From Virgibacillus sp. MSJ-26 (GTDB lineage: Bacteria; Bacillota; Bacilli; Bacillales; Amphibacillaceae): a stretch of DNA of 64,000 nucleotides. Within the stretch, counting starts at the first letter, position 1, and every line of letters starts with the position of its first letter. The stretch spans positions 1 to 64,000 of the forward strand of contig NZ_JAHLPW010000003.1 in NCBI RefSeq assembly GCF_018918075.1. The letters are read 5' to 3'. The position numbers and the translations under genes were made by a program. Below the pieces are notes generated by a model that was given only the letters and a program-made list of their open reading frames with translations, had not been told where the DNA came from and did not search any database. This document shows, in pieces, positions 48,150 through 57,768 of this stretch.

Positions 48150-49295
48150 CTATTGAGCTGCATATTTTGTTTTAAATTCCATTCCTTTTTCCATTTCAAA
48201 TAAAACATGTTCGTCTTGTTCCCATTCTCTAGCAACTTCAATCGCCTTAAACGCTTCGTCCACACCAATCTTACCAAGCGCCCAAGCAGCCGTACCTCGT
48301 ATTTCGGGACGCGGGTCATCCTTCATGACAGCAATCAACTCTTCAACAGCATGCTGGTCACGATAGTGCCCTAACGCAAGAATAGCATTTCTTTGTAGAG
48401 GCTTTTTTCCACGCCAGAACCCTGCAATATGTCCAAATTTATCTCTGAAATCTCGGTTAGACATCCTAAGCATGGGAATTAATTTTGGTTTAACCACATC
48501 TGGCTCTGGTTCAAACTCTTCATGAAGATGGAAATCAATCTTTTTATTTCTCGGACAAACCATTTGGCATGTATCACAACCATAGATGCGGTTGCCGAAT
48601 TTAGACCGGAATTCATCTGGTAGAAAATCCTTCGTCTGAGTTAAAAAAGCAATACAACGTTGAGCGTTTAAACGTCCACCCTCAACTAGAGCTCCAGTCG
48701 GACATGCATCAAGACAAATACGACAATCGCCACAACTATCTTCAACAGGGGCATCAGGTTGGAAAGGAATGGATGTGATGAGTTCACCTAGATAAACAAA
48801 GGAGCCGAATTCCTCTGTAATGATCGACGTATGCTTCCCACTAAAGCCAATTCCCGCTCGCTCAGCTACAGCGCGATCTGATAGTTCACCAGTGTCAACC
48901 ATAGACTTCAGTGTCACATCAGGCACTCTTTCTTGGATAAATTCCATTAATTTTTCTAGGCGTTCCCTCAAGACAACATGATAATCAATCCCCCATGAAG
49001 CTCGTGCAAAAATTCCGCGCCGTGTTTGTTTCGTACTTCTTGGCGCATCCTTAATTTGGGTTGGATATGCCAAAGCAATTGAAATGATTGACTTCGCTTC
49101 AGGCACTAACCGACGAGGCTCAGTTCTTTCTGTAATGGTTCCCTTTTCGAAACCAGACTGATAGCCAGCTTCCTGTTGCTGTTTAAGACGTTCCTTCAGT
49201 TCGGTAAAAACGTCTGCAGAAGCAAAACCTATTTTATCGATGCCAATCTTTTTGCTATATTCGATAATGTCTTGTTTCAGTTGTTCTGTTGTCAT
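48150..49295 (-). CDS. queG: epoxyqueuosine reductase QueG
   Basis: A 381-residue cobalamin- and iron-sulfur enzyme for the last step of queuosine synthesis in tRNA. Two [4Fe-4S] sites can be seen: CGDCRICLDACPTGAL near 183-198, and GCDTCQMVCPRN near 239. The C-terminal part (about 300-365) holds HEAT-like repeats (DPRPEIRGTAAWALGKIG). The ATG follows AAGGAGGA. A 21 bp repeat array lies just upstream (49367-49555), in the region where its promoter should be. Confidence 0.94.
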   Translation of the reverse strand: MTTEQLKQDIIEYSKKIGIDKIGFASADVFTELKERLKQQQEAGYQSGFEKGTITERTEPRRLVPEAKSIISIALAYPTQIKDAPRSTKQTRRGIFARASWGIDYHVVLRERLEKLMEFIQERVPDVTLKSMVDTGELSDRAVAERAGIGFSGKHTSIITEEFGSFVYLGELITSIPFQPDAPVEDSCGDCRICLDACPTGALVEGGRLNAQRCIAFLTQTKDFLPDEFRSKFGNRIYGCDTCQMVCPRNKKIDFHLHEEFEPEPDVVKPKLIPMLRMSNRDFRDKFGHIAGFWRGKKPLQRNAILALGHYRDQHAVEELIAVMKDDPRPEIRGTAAWALGKIGVDEAFKAIEVAREWEQDEHVLFEMEKGMEFKTKYAAQ

Positions 49296-49366
49296 GATGT
49301 GGATCCTCCTTATCGATTAAATGTGGGGGGTGCCGGTCTGGGTATGAGTTAGGACGAGGTGAGCTG

Positions 49367-49555
49367 CTCGACCTGGAGTGCTTGCCGCTCGACCTGGAAT
49401 GCAAGCTGCTCGACCTGGAGTGCTTGCCGCTCGACCTGGAGTGCTTGCCGCTCGCCCTGAGGTGCTTGCCGCTCGACCTGAGGTGCATGCCGCTCGACCT
49501 GGAGTGCAAGCTGCTCGACCTGGAGTGCTTGCCGCTCGACCTAAGTCAATCGTTT
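49367..49555. repeat. nine-copy 21 bp tandem repeat array
   Basis: The block CTCG(A/C)CCT begins at 49367, 49388, 49409, 49430, 49451, 49472, 49493, 49514 and 49535: an exact 21 bp period, with few changes between copies. A typical unit reads CTCGACCTGGAGTGCTTGCC plus one base. The array is much more GC-rich than its surroundings. Because 21 is divisible by three and units lack stops, it makes open frames (GRAASTP on minus, LAARPGV on plus); neither has a ribosome binding site. Confidence 0.9.
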
Positions 49556-49706
49556 TTCTGAGTATTATTCTGTAATCAAAGAATACTATGTTAGGAGCCC
49601 TTTTTTCAAGAGAAGCGAAGACAGGCTTATGAAACTCATCTATTTGTAAATGTAAAAAACGCAATATCTCGACTTTTGTTCAAGATACTGCGTTAAGACA
49701 TATGTA

Positions 49707-49780
49707 TGGAGCGGGTGAAGGGAATTGAACCCTCGACATCAGCTTGGAAGGCTGAGGTTTTACCACTAAACTACACCCGC
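49707..49780 (-). tRNA. tRNA-Gly (anticodon UCC)
   Basis: A complete cloverleaf on the minus strand: acceptor GCGGGTG / CACCCGC, D-arm GTTTAGTGGTAAAAC, anticodon loop TTCCAA with anticodon TCC (reads GGA), and T-loop GGTTCAATTCC. Discriminator T and the CCA end are encoded (49710-49707). The 5' end (first 17 nt) is repeated 151 bp upstream as part of a tandem duplication. Confidence 0.96.
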
Positions 49781-50065
49781 ATAATAATAGATTAAATTTG
49801 TTAAATTAAACTCGATTTTTATTCTGAGCACTGTGCCCCTACATCTTCTAGATTAGTCAGGATGCTAGGTGCTTCGGGGCAACTCGAGGCTTATTCGGTG
49901 GAAGCCTTGCTCGTCACTAAACTACACCCGCATAATAATAGATTAAATTTGTTAAATTGAACTCGATTTTTATTCTGAGCACTGTGCCCCTACATCTTCT
50001 AGATTAGTCAGGATGCTAGGTGCTTCGGGGCAACTCGAGGCTTATTCGGTGGAAGCCTTGCTCGT
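49764..50065. repeat. 151 bp tandem duplication with tRNA-Gly stub
   Basis: Copy 1 is 49764-49914 and copy 2 is 49915-50065, differing at one position that I noticed (TTAAATTAAAC versus TTAAATTGAAC). Each holds the first 17 nt of tRNA-Gly and its upstream region, so copy 2 carries a dead tRNA start at 49915-49931. The unit also contains a GC-rich part (GTGCCCC and CGGGGC arms) that could form a hairpin. Confidence 0.92.
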
Positions 50066-50176
50066 CCACACACCTTCGTTCATTACCCGTCATTTTTGCG
50101 ACAAGTAATATTATAGCAGTCAATTTCCTTTTTGACAAGAGGAAATTCGACATTTTTCTCGTGTCTAAAAATCCTC

Positions 50177-50866
50177 TTACAAAACGCAATTTTCCACTGC
50201 ACAATTTTTACAATTCAATAACTTACGAAAGTATGTTATATCTTTGATTAAAAAAAGTTTATTGTTCTTTTCAATAATCTCTTGTTCTTTCCACTTATTA
50301 ACTATTCTACTGACTGTTTCTCTGGATATTCCGATGTGTCTACCGATATCTTGTAAGACAATGGGTTTGTTTATTTTAATTCCTTCTGTTGTCACAATCC
50401 CATACATATTTGTATAACGTATAAAAACTGAAGCTACTGCACCTTCAGATCCAAATGCCAAATAATCACGAATTTTGGCTTTGCTTGCTTCTAGTGAATC
50501 CGCAACCCAGCGTGTAAATTCAAGACTTAGGCGTCCATATCTAGACAATATCTCTTCAAGTGCTTCTTTTTTAATGTAAAATATTTTACTGTTTTCAGTT
50601 GCTTTGGCGGAATTAGAGTAATGTCTACCACTAAAAATTCCGATTTCACCAAAGCAATCCTGTTCCCCTCGTAAAAATATGGTTATATCATTACCTTCTC
50701 TCATTTCCTTAAAAACTCTTATTCGACCTTGCTTAATAAAATATAAATACTCGGCTAACCCCCCCTCTTCAAAAATAATTTCTCCTCTTTTAATTTTATG
50801 TAGTTCACAACTGTCCAATAACATACTAGTATCAGTAATATTTAATCTTTCCAATAATGGGGTCAT
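50177..50866 (-). CDS. fnr: Fnr-type anaerobic regulator (Crp/Fnr family)
   Basis: A 229-residue regulator. The N-terminal cyclic-nucleotide-binding fold (15-110) has GEIIFEEGGLAEYLYFIKQG; the HTH is LQDIGRHIGISRETVSRIV near 171-189. The C-terminus carries CKNCAVENC (Cys 219, 222, 227), the C-x2-C-x4-C spacing of B. subtilis Fnr, whose C-terminal cysteines hold an oxygen-sensitive [4Fe-4S] cluster; Asp134 may be the fourth ligand. It should control genes for anaerobic growth. It is divergent from the aminotransferase gene. Confidence 0.88.
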   Translation of the reverse strand: MTPLLERLNITDTSMLLDSCELHKIKRGEIIFEEGGLAEYLYFIKQGRIRVFKEMREGNDITIFLRGEQDCFGEIGIFSGRHYSNSAKATENSKIFYIKKEALEEILSRYGRLSLEFTRWVADSLEASKAKIRDYLAFGSEGAVASVFIRYTNMYGIVTTEGIKINKPIVLQDIGRHIGISRETVSRIVNKWKEQEIIEKNNKLFLIKDITYFRKLLNCKNCAVENCVL

Positions 50867-51131
50867 TCAACACACCCTCTCCACGCCTAGTTATTACGAC
50901 TTGTCAAATATTTTTTTATAGGTGAGCAAGTTTTTTACAAAACCTATATTTGTTTATTTTAATTTATTCCCCTAATACTAAAAAATAAACATGGGTAAGT
51001 TATCAACACTGCTACAATCCAAGCATAAACTGTATCACTCTAAAAGTTAAATCTAATCATCAACATGTCCACAAGTTTACATTTTTCTAATTAAGTTATA
51101 AAATAGTCATAACATTAAGGGGGAGAAGTAT
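50867..51131. other. intergenic region fnr / dat
   Basis: Divergent promoter region. I looked for a clear TGTGA-N6-TCACA Fnr box and did not see one. AT-rich otherwise. Confidence 0.4.
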
Positions 51132-52007
51132 TTGTCTGTTTATCCTGTTATTATATCTCAAATGAAATTTGTACATCGTGATAGTTTAAACTATCCATTC
51201 GAAGAACGTGGGCTACAGTTCGGAGATGGGGTTTATGAGGTCATTCGCATTTATAGTGGTCAGTATTATTTACTTGATGAACACGTAGACCGCCTATTTC
51301 GTTCCGCAGAGGCCATTAAGATTGAATTAACATTTACAAAGGAAGAATGTCGAGAATATCTTTTAGAACTGCTAAAACGTAATAAAATGGATGTCGACGG
51401 TAAAGTGTATTTGCAAGTGACACGCGGATCCGCTACTCGTGATCATGTGTTTCCAGCCGATACACCAGCTAATATTTATGCTTATGTTGTAAAAGTTCCT
51501 CGTCCGCTTGGAAAATTAGCTAACGGCGTCGGTACGATTACTCACCCAGACGTGCGCTGGGATTATTGTTACATTAAAAGTTTAAATTTACTACCGAACG
51601 TGCTTGCTAAGCAAGAAGCTAAAGAAAATAATTGTTATGAAGCAATATTACACAAAGATGGCGTCGTCACTGAATGCAGTTCTTCGAATGTGTATCTAGT
51701 TAAGGATGGAAAAATATACACCCATCCATCTTCAAAAAACATTTTGCATGGTTGCGTCAGAATGCGTATAGAGCAATTTGCAAAGGATTTAAACATACCA
51801 TTTATCGAAGAACCATTTACAATAGGTGGTATTGAGGATGCCGATGAATTATTTTTATCGAGCAGCACTTCAGAAGTATTACCAATCGTCACTGTTGATG
51901 ATTTAACAATCAATGGCGGCACACCTGGACCAATCACAAAAAAGCTACAAGAAACATACGAAAAAGATGCTCAAATAACAGGTGCTGAACCTGCAACAAG
52001 TAAATAA
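51132..52007 (+). CDS. dat: D-amino-acid aminotransferase
   Basis: A 291-residue PLP enzyme of fold type IV that interconverts D-amino acids, supplying D-Ala or D-Glu. The start FEERGLQFGDGVYEVIRIY near residue 20 is typical, the catalytic Lys is in YIKSLNLLPNVLAKQEA near 146, and Glu in VTECSSSNVYLV near 178 contacts the pyridine ring. Starts with TTG after GGGGGAGAA. Its own terminator follows. D-Glu for the cell wall is the likely use. Confidence 0.92.
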   Translation: MSVYPVIISQMKFVHRDSLNYPFEERGLQFGDGVYEVIRIYSGQYYLLDEHVDRLFRSAEAIKIELTFTKEECREYLLELLKRNKMDVDGKVYLQVTRGSATRDHVFPADTPANIYAYVVKVPRPLGKLANGVGTITHPDVRWDYCYIKSLNLLPNVLAKQEAKENNCYEAILHKDGVVTECSSSNVYLVKDGKIYTHPSSKNILHGCVRMRIEQFAKDLNIPFIEEPFTIGGIEDADELFLSSSTSEVLPIVTVDDLTINGGTPGPITKKLQETYEKDAQITGAEPATSK

Positions 52008-52014
52008 CCTTAGC

Positions 52015-52048
52015 AAAAAGCAACCTAGCATGTGCAGGTTGCTTTTTT
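52015..52048 (+). terminator. terminator of dat
   Basis: AAAAAGCAACCT / AGGTTGCTTTTTT, strong stem with T-run, 8 bp after the stop. Confidence 0.9.
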
Positions 52049-52191
52049 GTTTTAATTTTAAAATTTCACCCCATTCTATTGCTTCGTGACTCGAATTAGT
52101 TTAAAATTAATAAAACTAATTATTTTTTACGAATATGCTAACATTAATTATCAGAATTTTAACAATGATGACTACACTGGAGGTTATTTAG

Positions 52192-54195
52192 ATGACAAAA
52201 GAAAAAAGAGCACTAACGACAGATGACTTTACTAACATAGCTGTTTATAGCGATCCTCAAGTTTCACCAAACGGAAGTACATACGCATTTGTTTCAACAA
52301 CAGTTAATGAAGAAAAGGAATATATCTCACATTTATATTTACAATCTCTTCAAGAGAAAACTCTGACTCAATGGACGTTTGGTAATGAGAAAAATAGCCA
52401 TCCACGTTTTTCACCTGATGGATCACAACTTGTGTTTCAATCAAATCGAAGTGGCACACCCCAGCTATGGTTAATGAACATTAATGGTGGTGAAGCTAAA
52501 CAGCTGACAACATTTAAACATGGAGCTACCAATCCTGTTTGGACAAATGACGGGACAAAAATTATCTTCACCTCAATGCTAGATAATGACGATGATGTCA
52601 AAACACAAGCCGAACTTACCAAAGAAGAAAAGGAAAAGTTACGCGAAGAAAAAGAAAAACAGCCGCTCATCGTGAATGAGCTAAAGTACAAGTCTGATGC
52701 TCAAGGTTTTCATGATGAAAAACGAAGTCAACTTATCATGTATGATTTAGAAAATGACACATTAACTCAATTAACTAAAGGCCAAGCCCATCATAGTTTC
52801 CAAGATATCTCACCTGATGACAAGTATATTTTATTTTCTGCCAACTTAAATGAAGAAGCAGACTATGAACTAACGAACGATTTATACTTTCTTAATACCT
52901 CGACATTAGAGATCGAGCAGCTCACGAACGGAAATGGTGGTTACCAAAGTGCACACTTTTCGCCTAGTGGAGATAAAATTGCCTGCTTGGGACATGAGTA
53001 TGAATTTAGTGGTGCAACCCTTAATGAGCTATATATTTTTAATGTTCAAAGCAAGGAAAGAACATGCTGGAGTAGCAATTGGGATTTTCAACTTGGTGAC
53101 GCCATGATTGGTGATATGCGTCTGGGGATGTCTGAAACGGGACCTGTTTGGTCGAAGGATGAAAAATATCTCTATTTTATAGGAACTGATTCAGGTGCGA
53201 CTGGTTTATACCAAGTTGATTTAGATGGAGAATTAACTGCCCTTTATAGAGAAGATACTCATGTATTCGGTTTTTCCTATGATAAATCAAAAAATGCTTT
53301 TATTTTAGGTATGAGCACTCCAACTAATCCTTGTGATTTTTATCTTCTTGAGAATGAATCAAAGTTAACTAGATTAACAGAAGCAAATCAATCCTTTTTA
53401 GATGAAGTCGCCTTAAGCACACCTGAACCGCTAATTGTAACAGCCGAAGATGGCTGGGAAGTTCAAGGTTGGTTATTAAAACCATATGGATTTGAGGAAG
53501 GTAAAAAATACCCATTTGTTCTGGAAGTTCATGGTGGACCACACGCGATGTATGGTCAAACCTTTTTCCATGAATTACAATTACTTGCAGCTAAAGGATA
53601 CGTGGTTTTATACACCAATCCACGTGGCAGCCACGGATACGGACAAAAGTTTGTCGATGCCGTTAGAGCGGATTATGGTGGAAAAGATTATACGGATCTC
53701 ATGAGTGCAGTTGACTATGTGATAGAGCAATATAGCTTTATTGATGAAACACGACTAGGTGTTACTGGTGGAAGTTATGGTGGTTTTATGACTAACTGGA
53801 TTGTCGGTCATACAGATCGCTTTAAAGCAGCCGTAACACAACGCTCAATTTGTAACTGGCTAAGTTTTTATGGTGTTAGTGACATTGGTTATTTCTTTAC
53901 CAAATGGGAATTAGGACATCATTTGCTTGAAGATCCGAAGAAACTATGGGAATTCTCCCCATTAAAGTATGTTGAAAACGTAAAAACACCTTTACTTATT
54001 TTACACGGCGAGCTTGATTTCCGCTGTCCAATCGAGCAAGGTGAACAACTCTTTATTGCTTTAAAACATTTACGTAAAAACGTAGAGTTTGTCCGCTTCC
54101 CGGGTGCAAATCATGAATTAAGCAGGAGTGGCCATCCTGACATGAGAATCGAGCGACTCAATCATATAGTGCATTGGTTTGAAAAACATTTATAA
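52192..54195 (+). CDS. S9 family prolyl oligopeptidase-like peptidase
   Basis: A 667-residue peptidase of the acylaminoacyl-peptidase group (YuxL-like). An N-terminal beta-propeller (about 20-400) shows repeated WD/PQD-type blades such as HPRFSPDGSQLVFQSNRSG. The catalytic alpha/beta hydrolase domain has Ser in VTGGSYGGFMTNW near 525, Asp in LHGELDFRCPIEQ near 610 and His in GANHELSRSG near 642. It should cut short peptides in the cytoplasm. A TGGAGG site precedes the ATG. Confidence 0.94.
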   Translation: MTKEKRALTTDDFTNIAVYSDPQVSPNGSTYAFVSTTVNEEKEYISHLYLQSLQEKTLTQWTFGNEKNSHPRFSPDGSQLVFQSNRSGTPQLWLMNINGGEAKQLTTFKHGATNPVWTNDGTKIIFTSMLDNDDDVKTQAELTKEEKEKLREEKEKQPLIVNELKYKSDAQGFHDEKRSQLIMYDLENDTLTQLTKGQAHHSFQDISPDDKYILFSANLNEEADYELTNDLYFLNTSTLEIEQLTNGNGGYQSAHFSPSGDKIACLGHEYEFSGATLNELYIFNVQSKERTCWSSNWDFQLGDAMIGDMRLGMSETGPVWSKDEKYLYFIGTDSGATGLYQVDLDGELTALYREDTHVFGFSYDKSKNAFILGMSTPTNPCDFYLLENESKLTRLTEANQSFLDEVALSTPEPLIVTAEDGWEVQGWLLKPYGFEEGKKYPFVLEVHGGPHAMYGQTFFHELQLLAAKGYVVLYTNPRGSHGYGQKFVDAVRADYGGKDYTDLMSAVDYVIEQYSFIDETRLGVTGGSYGGFMTNWIVGHTDRFKAAVTQRSICNWLSFYGVSDIGYFFTKWELGHHLLEDPKKLWEFSPLKYVENVKTPLLILHGELDFRCPIEQGEQLFIALKHLRKNVEFVRFPGANHELSRSGHPDMRIERLNHIVHWFEKHL

Positions 54196-54201
54196 AAACA
54201 G

Positions 54202-54240
54202 AAAAGGCTGTCAGGACGCCCGAGTTCTACCAGCCTTTTT
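54202..54240 (+). terminator. terminator of the S9 peptidase gene
   Basis: AAAAGGCTG / CAGCCTTTTT with an internal loop and T-run just after the stop. Confidence 0.78.
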
Positions 54241-54431
54241 ATTGTTGACTATTAGATGTGAAAAAACTATATGCAGAGCTGAGCTAAAAGTGAAGCAAAT
54301 TGAGATGAAAGACAAGTTGGAGCATTTCCTGTGAAATATGTCTTTCATAAGCACAATGTAGGACAATTACTCCTGCAACGAAACGTTCGTCATAGACGTA
54401 TCGTTCGATAATTATCCGGAATAGAAATTCC
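54241..54431. other. non-coding stretch between two terminators
   Basis: About 190 bp between convergent genes with no recognisable gene. It contains short inverted pieces such as GAAACGTTCG near 54378-54388. Possibly decayed repeat DNA. Confidence 0.35.
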
Positions 54432-54475
54432 AAAAACAGCAACCCCTCAATTAACCTGAGACGTTACTGTTTTTC
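54432..54475 (-). terminator. terminator of the alpha/beta hydrolase gene
   Basis: On the minus strand AAAAACAGTAACG...CAGG pairs with CTGTTTTT through an imperfect long stem, ending in T-run. Confidence 0.7.
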
Positions 54476-54496
54476 AAAATGATTCAAGATGATCTA

Positions 54497-55462
54497 TCAA
54501 TCTATATATCTATCTAAGAAATTGTTTAGATGTTTAATATATTTATCACGTGCTATTACAATTCCCTCACCATGTCCTGCTCCCTCAAAAGTAACAAGTT
54601 CTTTATCGCTATGCGTATTTTCATAAAGTTCATGAGCTAATTCTGTAGGTACAAAAGTATCTGCTTCACCATGCAAATAAAGGATCGGGATATCCGTTTT
54701 TTTCACTTGTTCAAGTGCTGAAGCTTCTTTCAAAGAATAGCCTGCTTTCATTTTAGTTACAACACTTGTGCTGTTCAACACAGGAAAAGAAGGTAGCTTA
54801 AACATACGTTTCATTTGATATGCAAACAAATCATGAACATCTGTATATGGACTATCTGCAACAACAACTTTAACATTATCAGGAAGGTCTTCCCCGCTTG
54901 TCATGAGAACCGTTGCAGCTCCCATGGAAAGACCATGAAGTACAATTTCAGTATCTGGGCCTAGCTTATCGACTAACAGATTAACCCAGTCCACATAATC
55001 AAGACGATCATGCCAACCGAAGCCAATATAGTCCCCTTCACTTTCGCCATGTCCTCGTGCATCAGCGGTAAACACATTGTAACCTAAATCCTCATAATAA
55101 TGTTGCCCGAATAAAGACATGTCGCTAGCCCTTCCAAGGTAACCATGAGCGAACACAACTAATTTATTTGTTGGTTCCTTAGCCTTTAAAAAGTATCCTT
55201 TTAAATTTAAACCATCATACGACGTCATGTTGAGTTCTTCAAATTGTTGTTCATCATTCCACTGACGCCAGTCACCGTCTAAGAAAACGTCCATGGCTTC
55301 AGCGGACACTTCTAAATCCGAATTACCTTGTAAGAAGTCTTTTGGTCCACGATCAATTGCTAAATTATAAAAATAAAAACTAGCAATAATGTCTATAATT
55401 AAAAGAATAGCAACAAAGCCTACCCCTATCTTTAACCATTTCTTATTTTTCAGTTTAATCAC
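54497..55462 (-). CDS. membrane-anchored alpha/beta hydrolase
   Basis: A 321-residue serine hydrolase. One N-terminal membrane segment (about 11-31) anchors the catalytic domain outside the cell. The nucleophile elbow GLSMGAATVL is near residue 172, an Asp in LYLHGEADTFVP near 268, and His in GAGHGEGIV near 299. Similar to YqkD/YfhR-like hydrolases of Bacillus. The start is a GTG very near an AAGGAA site and may be a few codons off. Substrate unknown. Confidence 0.85.
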   Translation of the reverse strand: MIKLKNKKWLKIGVGFVAILLIIDIIASFYFYNLAIDRGPKDFLQGNSDLEVSAEAMDVFLDGDWRQWNDEQQFEELNMTSYDGLNLKGYFLKAKEPTNKLVVFAHGYLGRASDMSLFGQHYYEDLGYNVFTADARGHGESEGDYIGFGWHDRLDYVDWVNLLVDKLGPDTEIVLHGLSMGAATVLMTSGEDLPDNVKVVVADSPYTDVHDLFAYQMKRMFKLPSFPVLNSTSVVTKMKAGYSLKEASALEQVKKTDIPILYLHGEADTFVPTELAHELYENTHSDKELVTFEGAGHGEGIVIARDKYIKHLNNFLDRYID

Positions 55463-55587
55463 TTCCTTGTATACTTACCTATCTTTATTATACAAGAAAA
55501 AAGGGAGTCAGTCTTATGAATTTAATGGTATTACTTGAAAATAAGACCTATCCCTTTAAAAATTCACATTAACCACCTGAATATTTA

Positions 55588-57768
55588 TTAATGAAAGACG
55601 CCAGACTTCTGAGATTTTTCAACGAGTTTATTCGTATGTTTATTAATTGGTTTCTTTAAGAGTGTGCCAAAGATTATCGCGATTAAGCCAAAGAAAGCAA
55701 GGACTATTAAATCAAATATCACGTTATTCCAAACAATACCGCCAACCGCTTCTCTCATAATATCAACGGCATAAGTAAATGGAAGAAATGGACTGATTGT
55801 TTGGAAAAACTTCGGCAAGAGGACGACTGGATACGTTCCACCTGATCCGGCAATTTGCAAGACAAGCATAACGATTGCCAGTGCCTTTCCAACATCCCCA
55901 AATATAGAAACAAAAGTGTAAATAATTGTAATAAACACTAAACTGCAAAATAGTCCAAATATAACAAACCACCCCGGATTCGCCATTTGTACGTTGAGTA
56001 AAAAGATATCCCCAGTTGTAACAATAGTGGTTTGAAGAATCCCTATAAATGCAAATGTGAATAATTTTCCAAAGTAAACGGCTTGTGAACTAAATTGTTC
56101 AGGTTCCGGACGATGGACATCTGTAGATAATAAGGATATTAAGAGCAATCCTCCAACCCATAAAGACAGTACCGTATAAAAAGGTGTCATGCCTGAACCG
56201 TAATTTTCAATTGGAAAAAGTGAATGCTCATCTAGTTTGACAGGTTCAGCAAAAAATCCTCTTTCTGTTTCCGGGTCATTCAATAATAAATCAATAATCT
56301 CATTAATATCGGCTTCATCTTTAATATCCCTAATTTTATTCGCTAATTCATTAACCTTATCGTTTACATAAGGATACTCTGCCAAAACATCTTCAAGCAG
56401 GCCTTTTCCATCGTTTAAACTTCCATCTGTTCGTTTGAGTAGTTTCTCTACTTCTGGAATGGTTGATTGAATATCGACTAAAATACCCCGCCCCTCTGAC
56501 AAAGTATTTTTAGCATTGGTTAACTCTTTTAGCACAGTCGGCTCAATCGATTCGTTATATTCTTTGACAAGCTTATCAAGCCCTGTGCCAGCATTTTCGG
56601 AAATGTCCTTGATGTTGGCAAATATTTCATCAACTTCACCTTTTTTCTCATCGATGAACTGATCAAGTTGTTCCGTATTTTCCCTACCTTCATTCAAAAC
56701 ATCTTGAATGTGCTGTACTTTATCGATAGCCTCGCCTACCCGATCCATTTGATCTTGATCAGGTTCCTCTGCATTTGCCATTTGTTCTAATATCCCTTCA
56801 AGCGCTGTTTCCACATTACTTAAAAATTCGGTAGATTCGTCAACTTTTTCCTCTAGTCTTTCTTTTAACGCTCGCCCTTCATCAAAGTTAATGTCAGTCG
56901 AGTCAACATCATTCAACAACGCATTAAAGTTCGTAACCGTCTCCTGAGCCTTAGCTAAATCTTCTTTGATTTTTGGCCCCATTTCATTAATCTGTTGTTC
57001 AGCTTTATCTAAAAACTCACTCGTCTCATCAATTGTTGTCAACCCATTACCGATAACATCTTGAGCTTTAGGTATTTCTTTTTGCGCTTTTGAAACGATA
57101 CCACTAGCTTCATTTGCGTCTGATAGTGTTCCCTTCAATGTTTTATGAATCTCAGGCAATTTTTTCTCAATTGTAAATATATAATCCTCAAACTGTTCGA
57201 TATCTGGTAGGTCGGCTTCTAGTTCAAGTCCTATATTATTAAATATTTCAAAAATAACTCCATTGACCGTTGATATAAATTCACTACTGACGTCCTCAAC
57301 AATAACACTCGCCCCTTTTTCGGTAATTTTCGGAGCGATGGCATTTAATTTTTCATTCACATAGTACTCGACATGTGCTTTTTCAGGACTAGCGTTTATC
57401 ACCGTGCCAAGATTCTTTGAAAAATCTTTAGGTATGACAATGGCAGCAAAATAATCCCCTTTTTCTAATTTATCCATGGCTAAATCTTTACTGTCAAAGT
57501 GCCACTCCATCGAATCATTTTCTTTTAAGGTATCAACCAGTGTATCTCCTACATTAATATCCTCATCCAAAACGGTTTCGCCAACGTCTTCATTCACTAC
57601 TCCTATAGGAATTTGATCTGTTTGTCCATAAGGATCCCAAGAAGCTTTTATGTTTAACCAAGCGTAGAGAGAAGGCAATAAAATCAATCCACCGATAATT
57701 ATTGCCGCTACCCAGTTTATTCCTATGTTTTTGATATCTTTTGAAAATATGTTCCAACTATTTTTCAT
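55588..57768 (-). CDS. YhgE/Pip-domain membrane protein
   Basis: About 726 residues. One membrane segment near 20-40, a long extracellular region (about 45-520) with a Pip/YhgE N-terminal domain (WLNIKASWDPYGQTDQIPIG), then extended coiled coil, and five or six membrane segments in the last 200 residues, as in ABC-2-type permeases. Relatives are phage infection protein of Lactococcus, B. subtilis YhgE, and the EsaA group. I chose the ATG at 57768 after GGATG; two codons upstream are possible. Role is uncertain. Confidence 0.88.
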   Translation of the reverse strand: MKNSWNIFSKDIKNIGINWVAAIIIGGLILLPSLYAWLNIKASWDPYGQTDQIPIGVVNEDVGETVLDEDINVGDTLVDTLKENDSMEWHFDSKDLAMDKLEKGDYFAAIVIPKDFSKNLGTVINASPEKAHVEYYVNEKLNAIAPKITEKGASVIVEDVSSEFISTVNGVIFEIFNNIGLELEADLPDIEQFEDYIFTIEKKLPEIHKTLKGTLSDANEASGIVSKAQKEIPKAQDVIGNGLTTIDETSEFLDKAEQQINEMGPKIKEDLAKAQETVTNFNALLNDVDSTDINFDEGRALKERLEEKVDESTEFLSNVETALEGILEQMANAEEPDQDQMDRVGEAIDKVQHIQDVLNEGRENTEQLDQFIDEKKGEVDEIFANIKDISENAGTGLDKLVKEYNESIEPTVLKELTNAKNTLSEGRGILVDIQSTIPEVEKLLKRTDGSLNDGKGLLEDVLAEYPYVNDKVNELANKIRDIKDEADINEIIDLLLNDPETERGFFAEPVKLDEHSLFPIENYGSGMTPFYTVLSLWVGGLLLISLLSTDVHRPEPEQFSSQAVYFGKLFTFAFIGILQTTIVTTGDIFLLNVQMANPGWFVIFGLFCSLVFITIIYTFVSIFGDVGKALAIVMLVLQIAGSGGTYPVVLLPKFFQTISPFLPFTYAVDIMREAVGGIVWNNVIFDLIVLAFFGLIAIIFGTLLKKPINKHTNKLVEKSQKSGVFH

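Noticed and set aside
49367-49555. CRISPR array
   Set aside because: Units are contiguous 21 bp copies with no unique spacers and no cas genes nearby.
49255-49664. repeat-rich frames (GRAASTP or LAARPGV repeats) on both strands
   Set aside because: Produced by the 21 bp array, which has no stops in any frame; no ribosome binding site or start supports translation.
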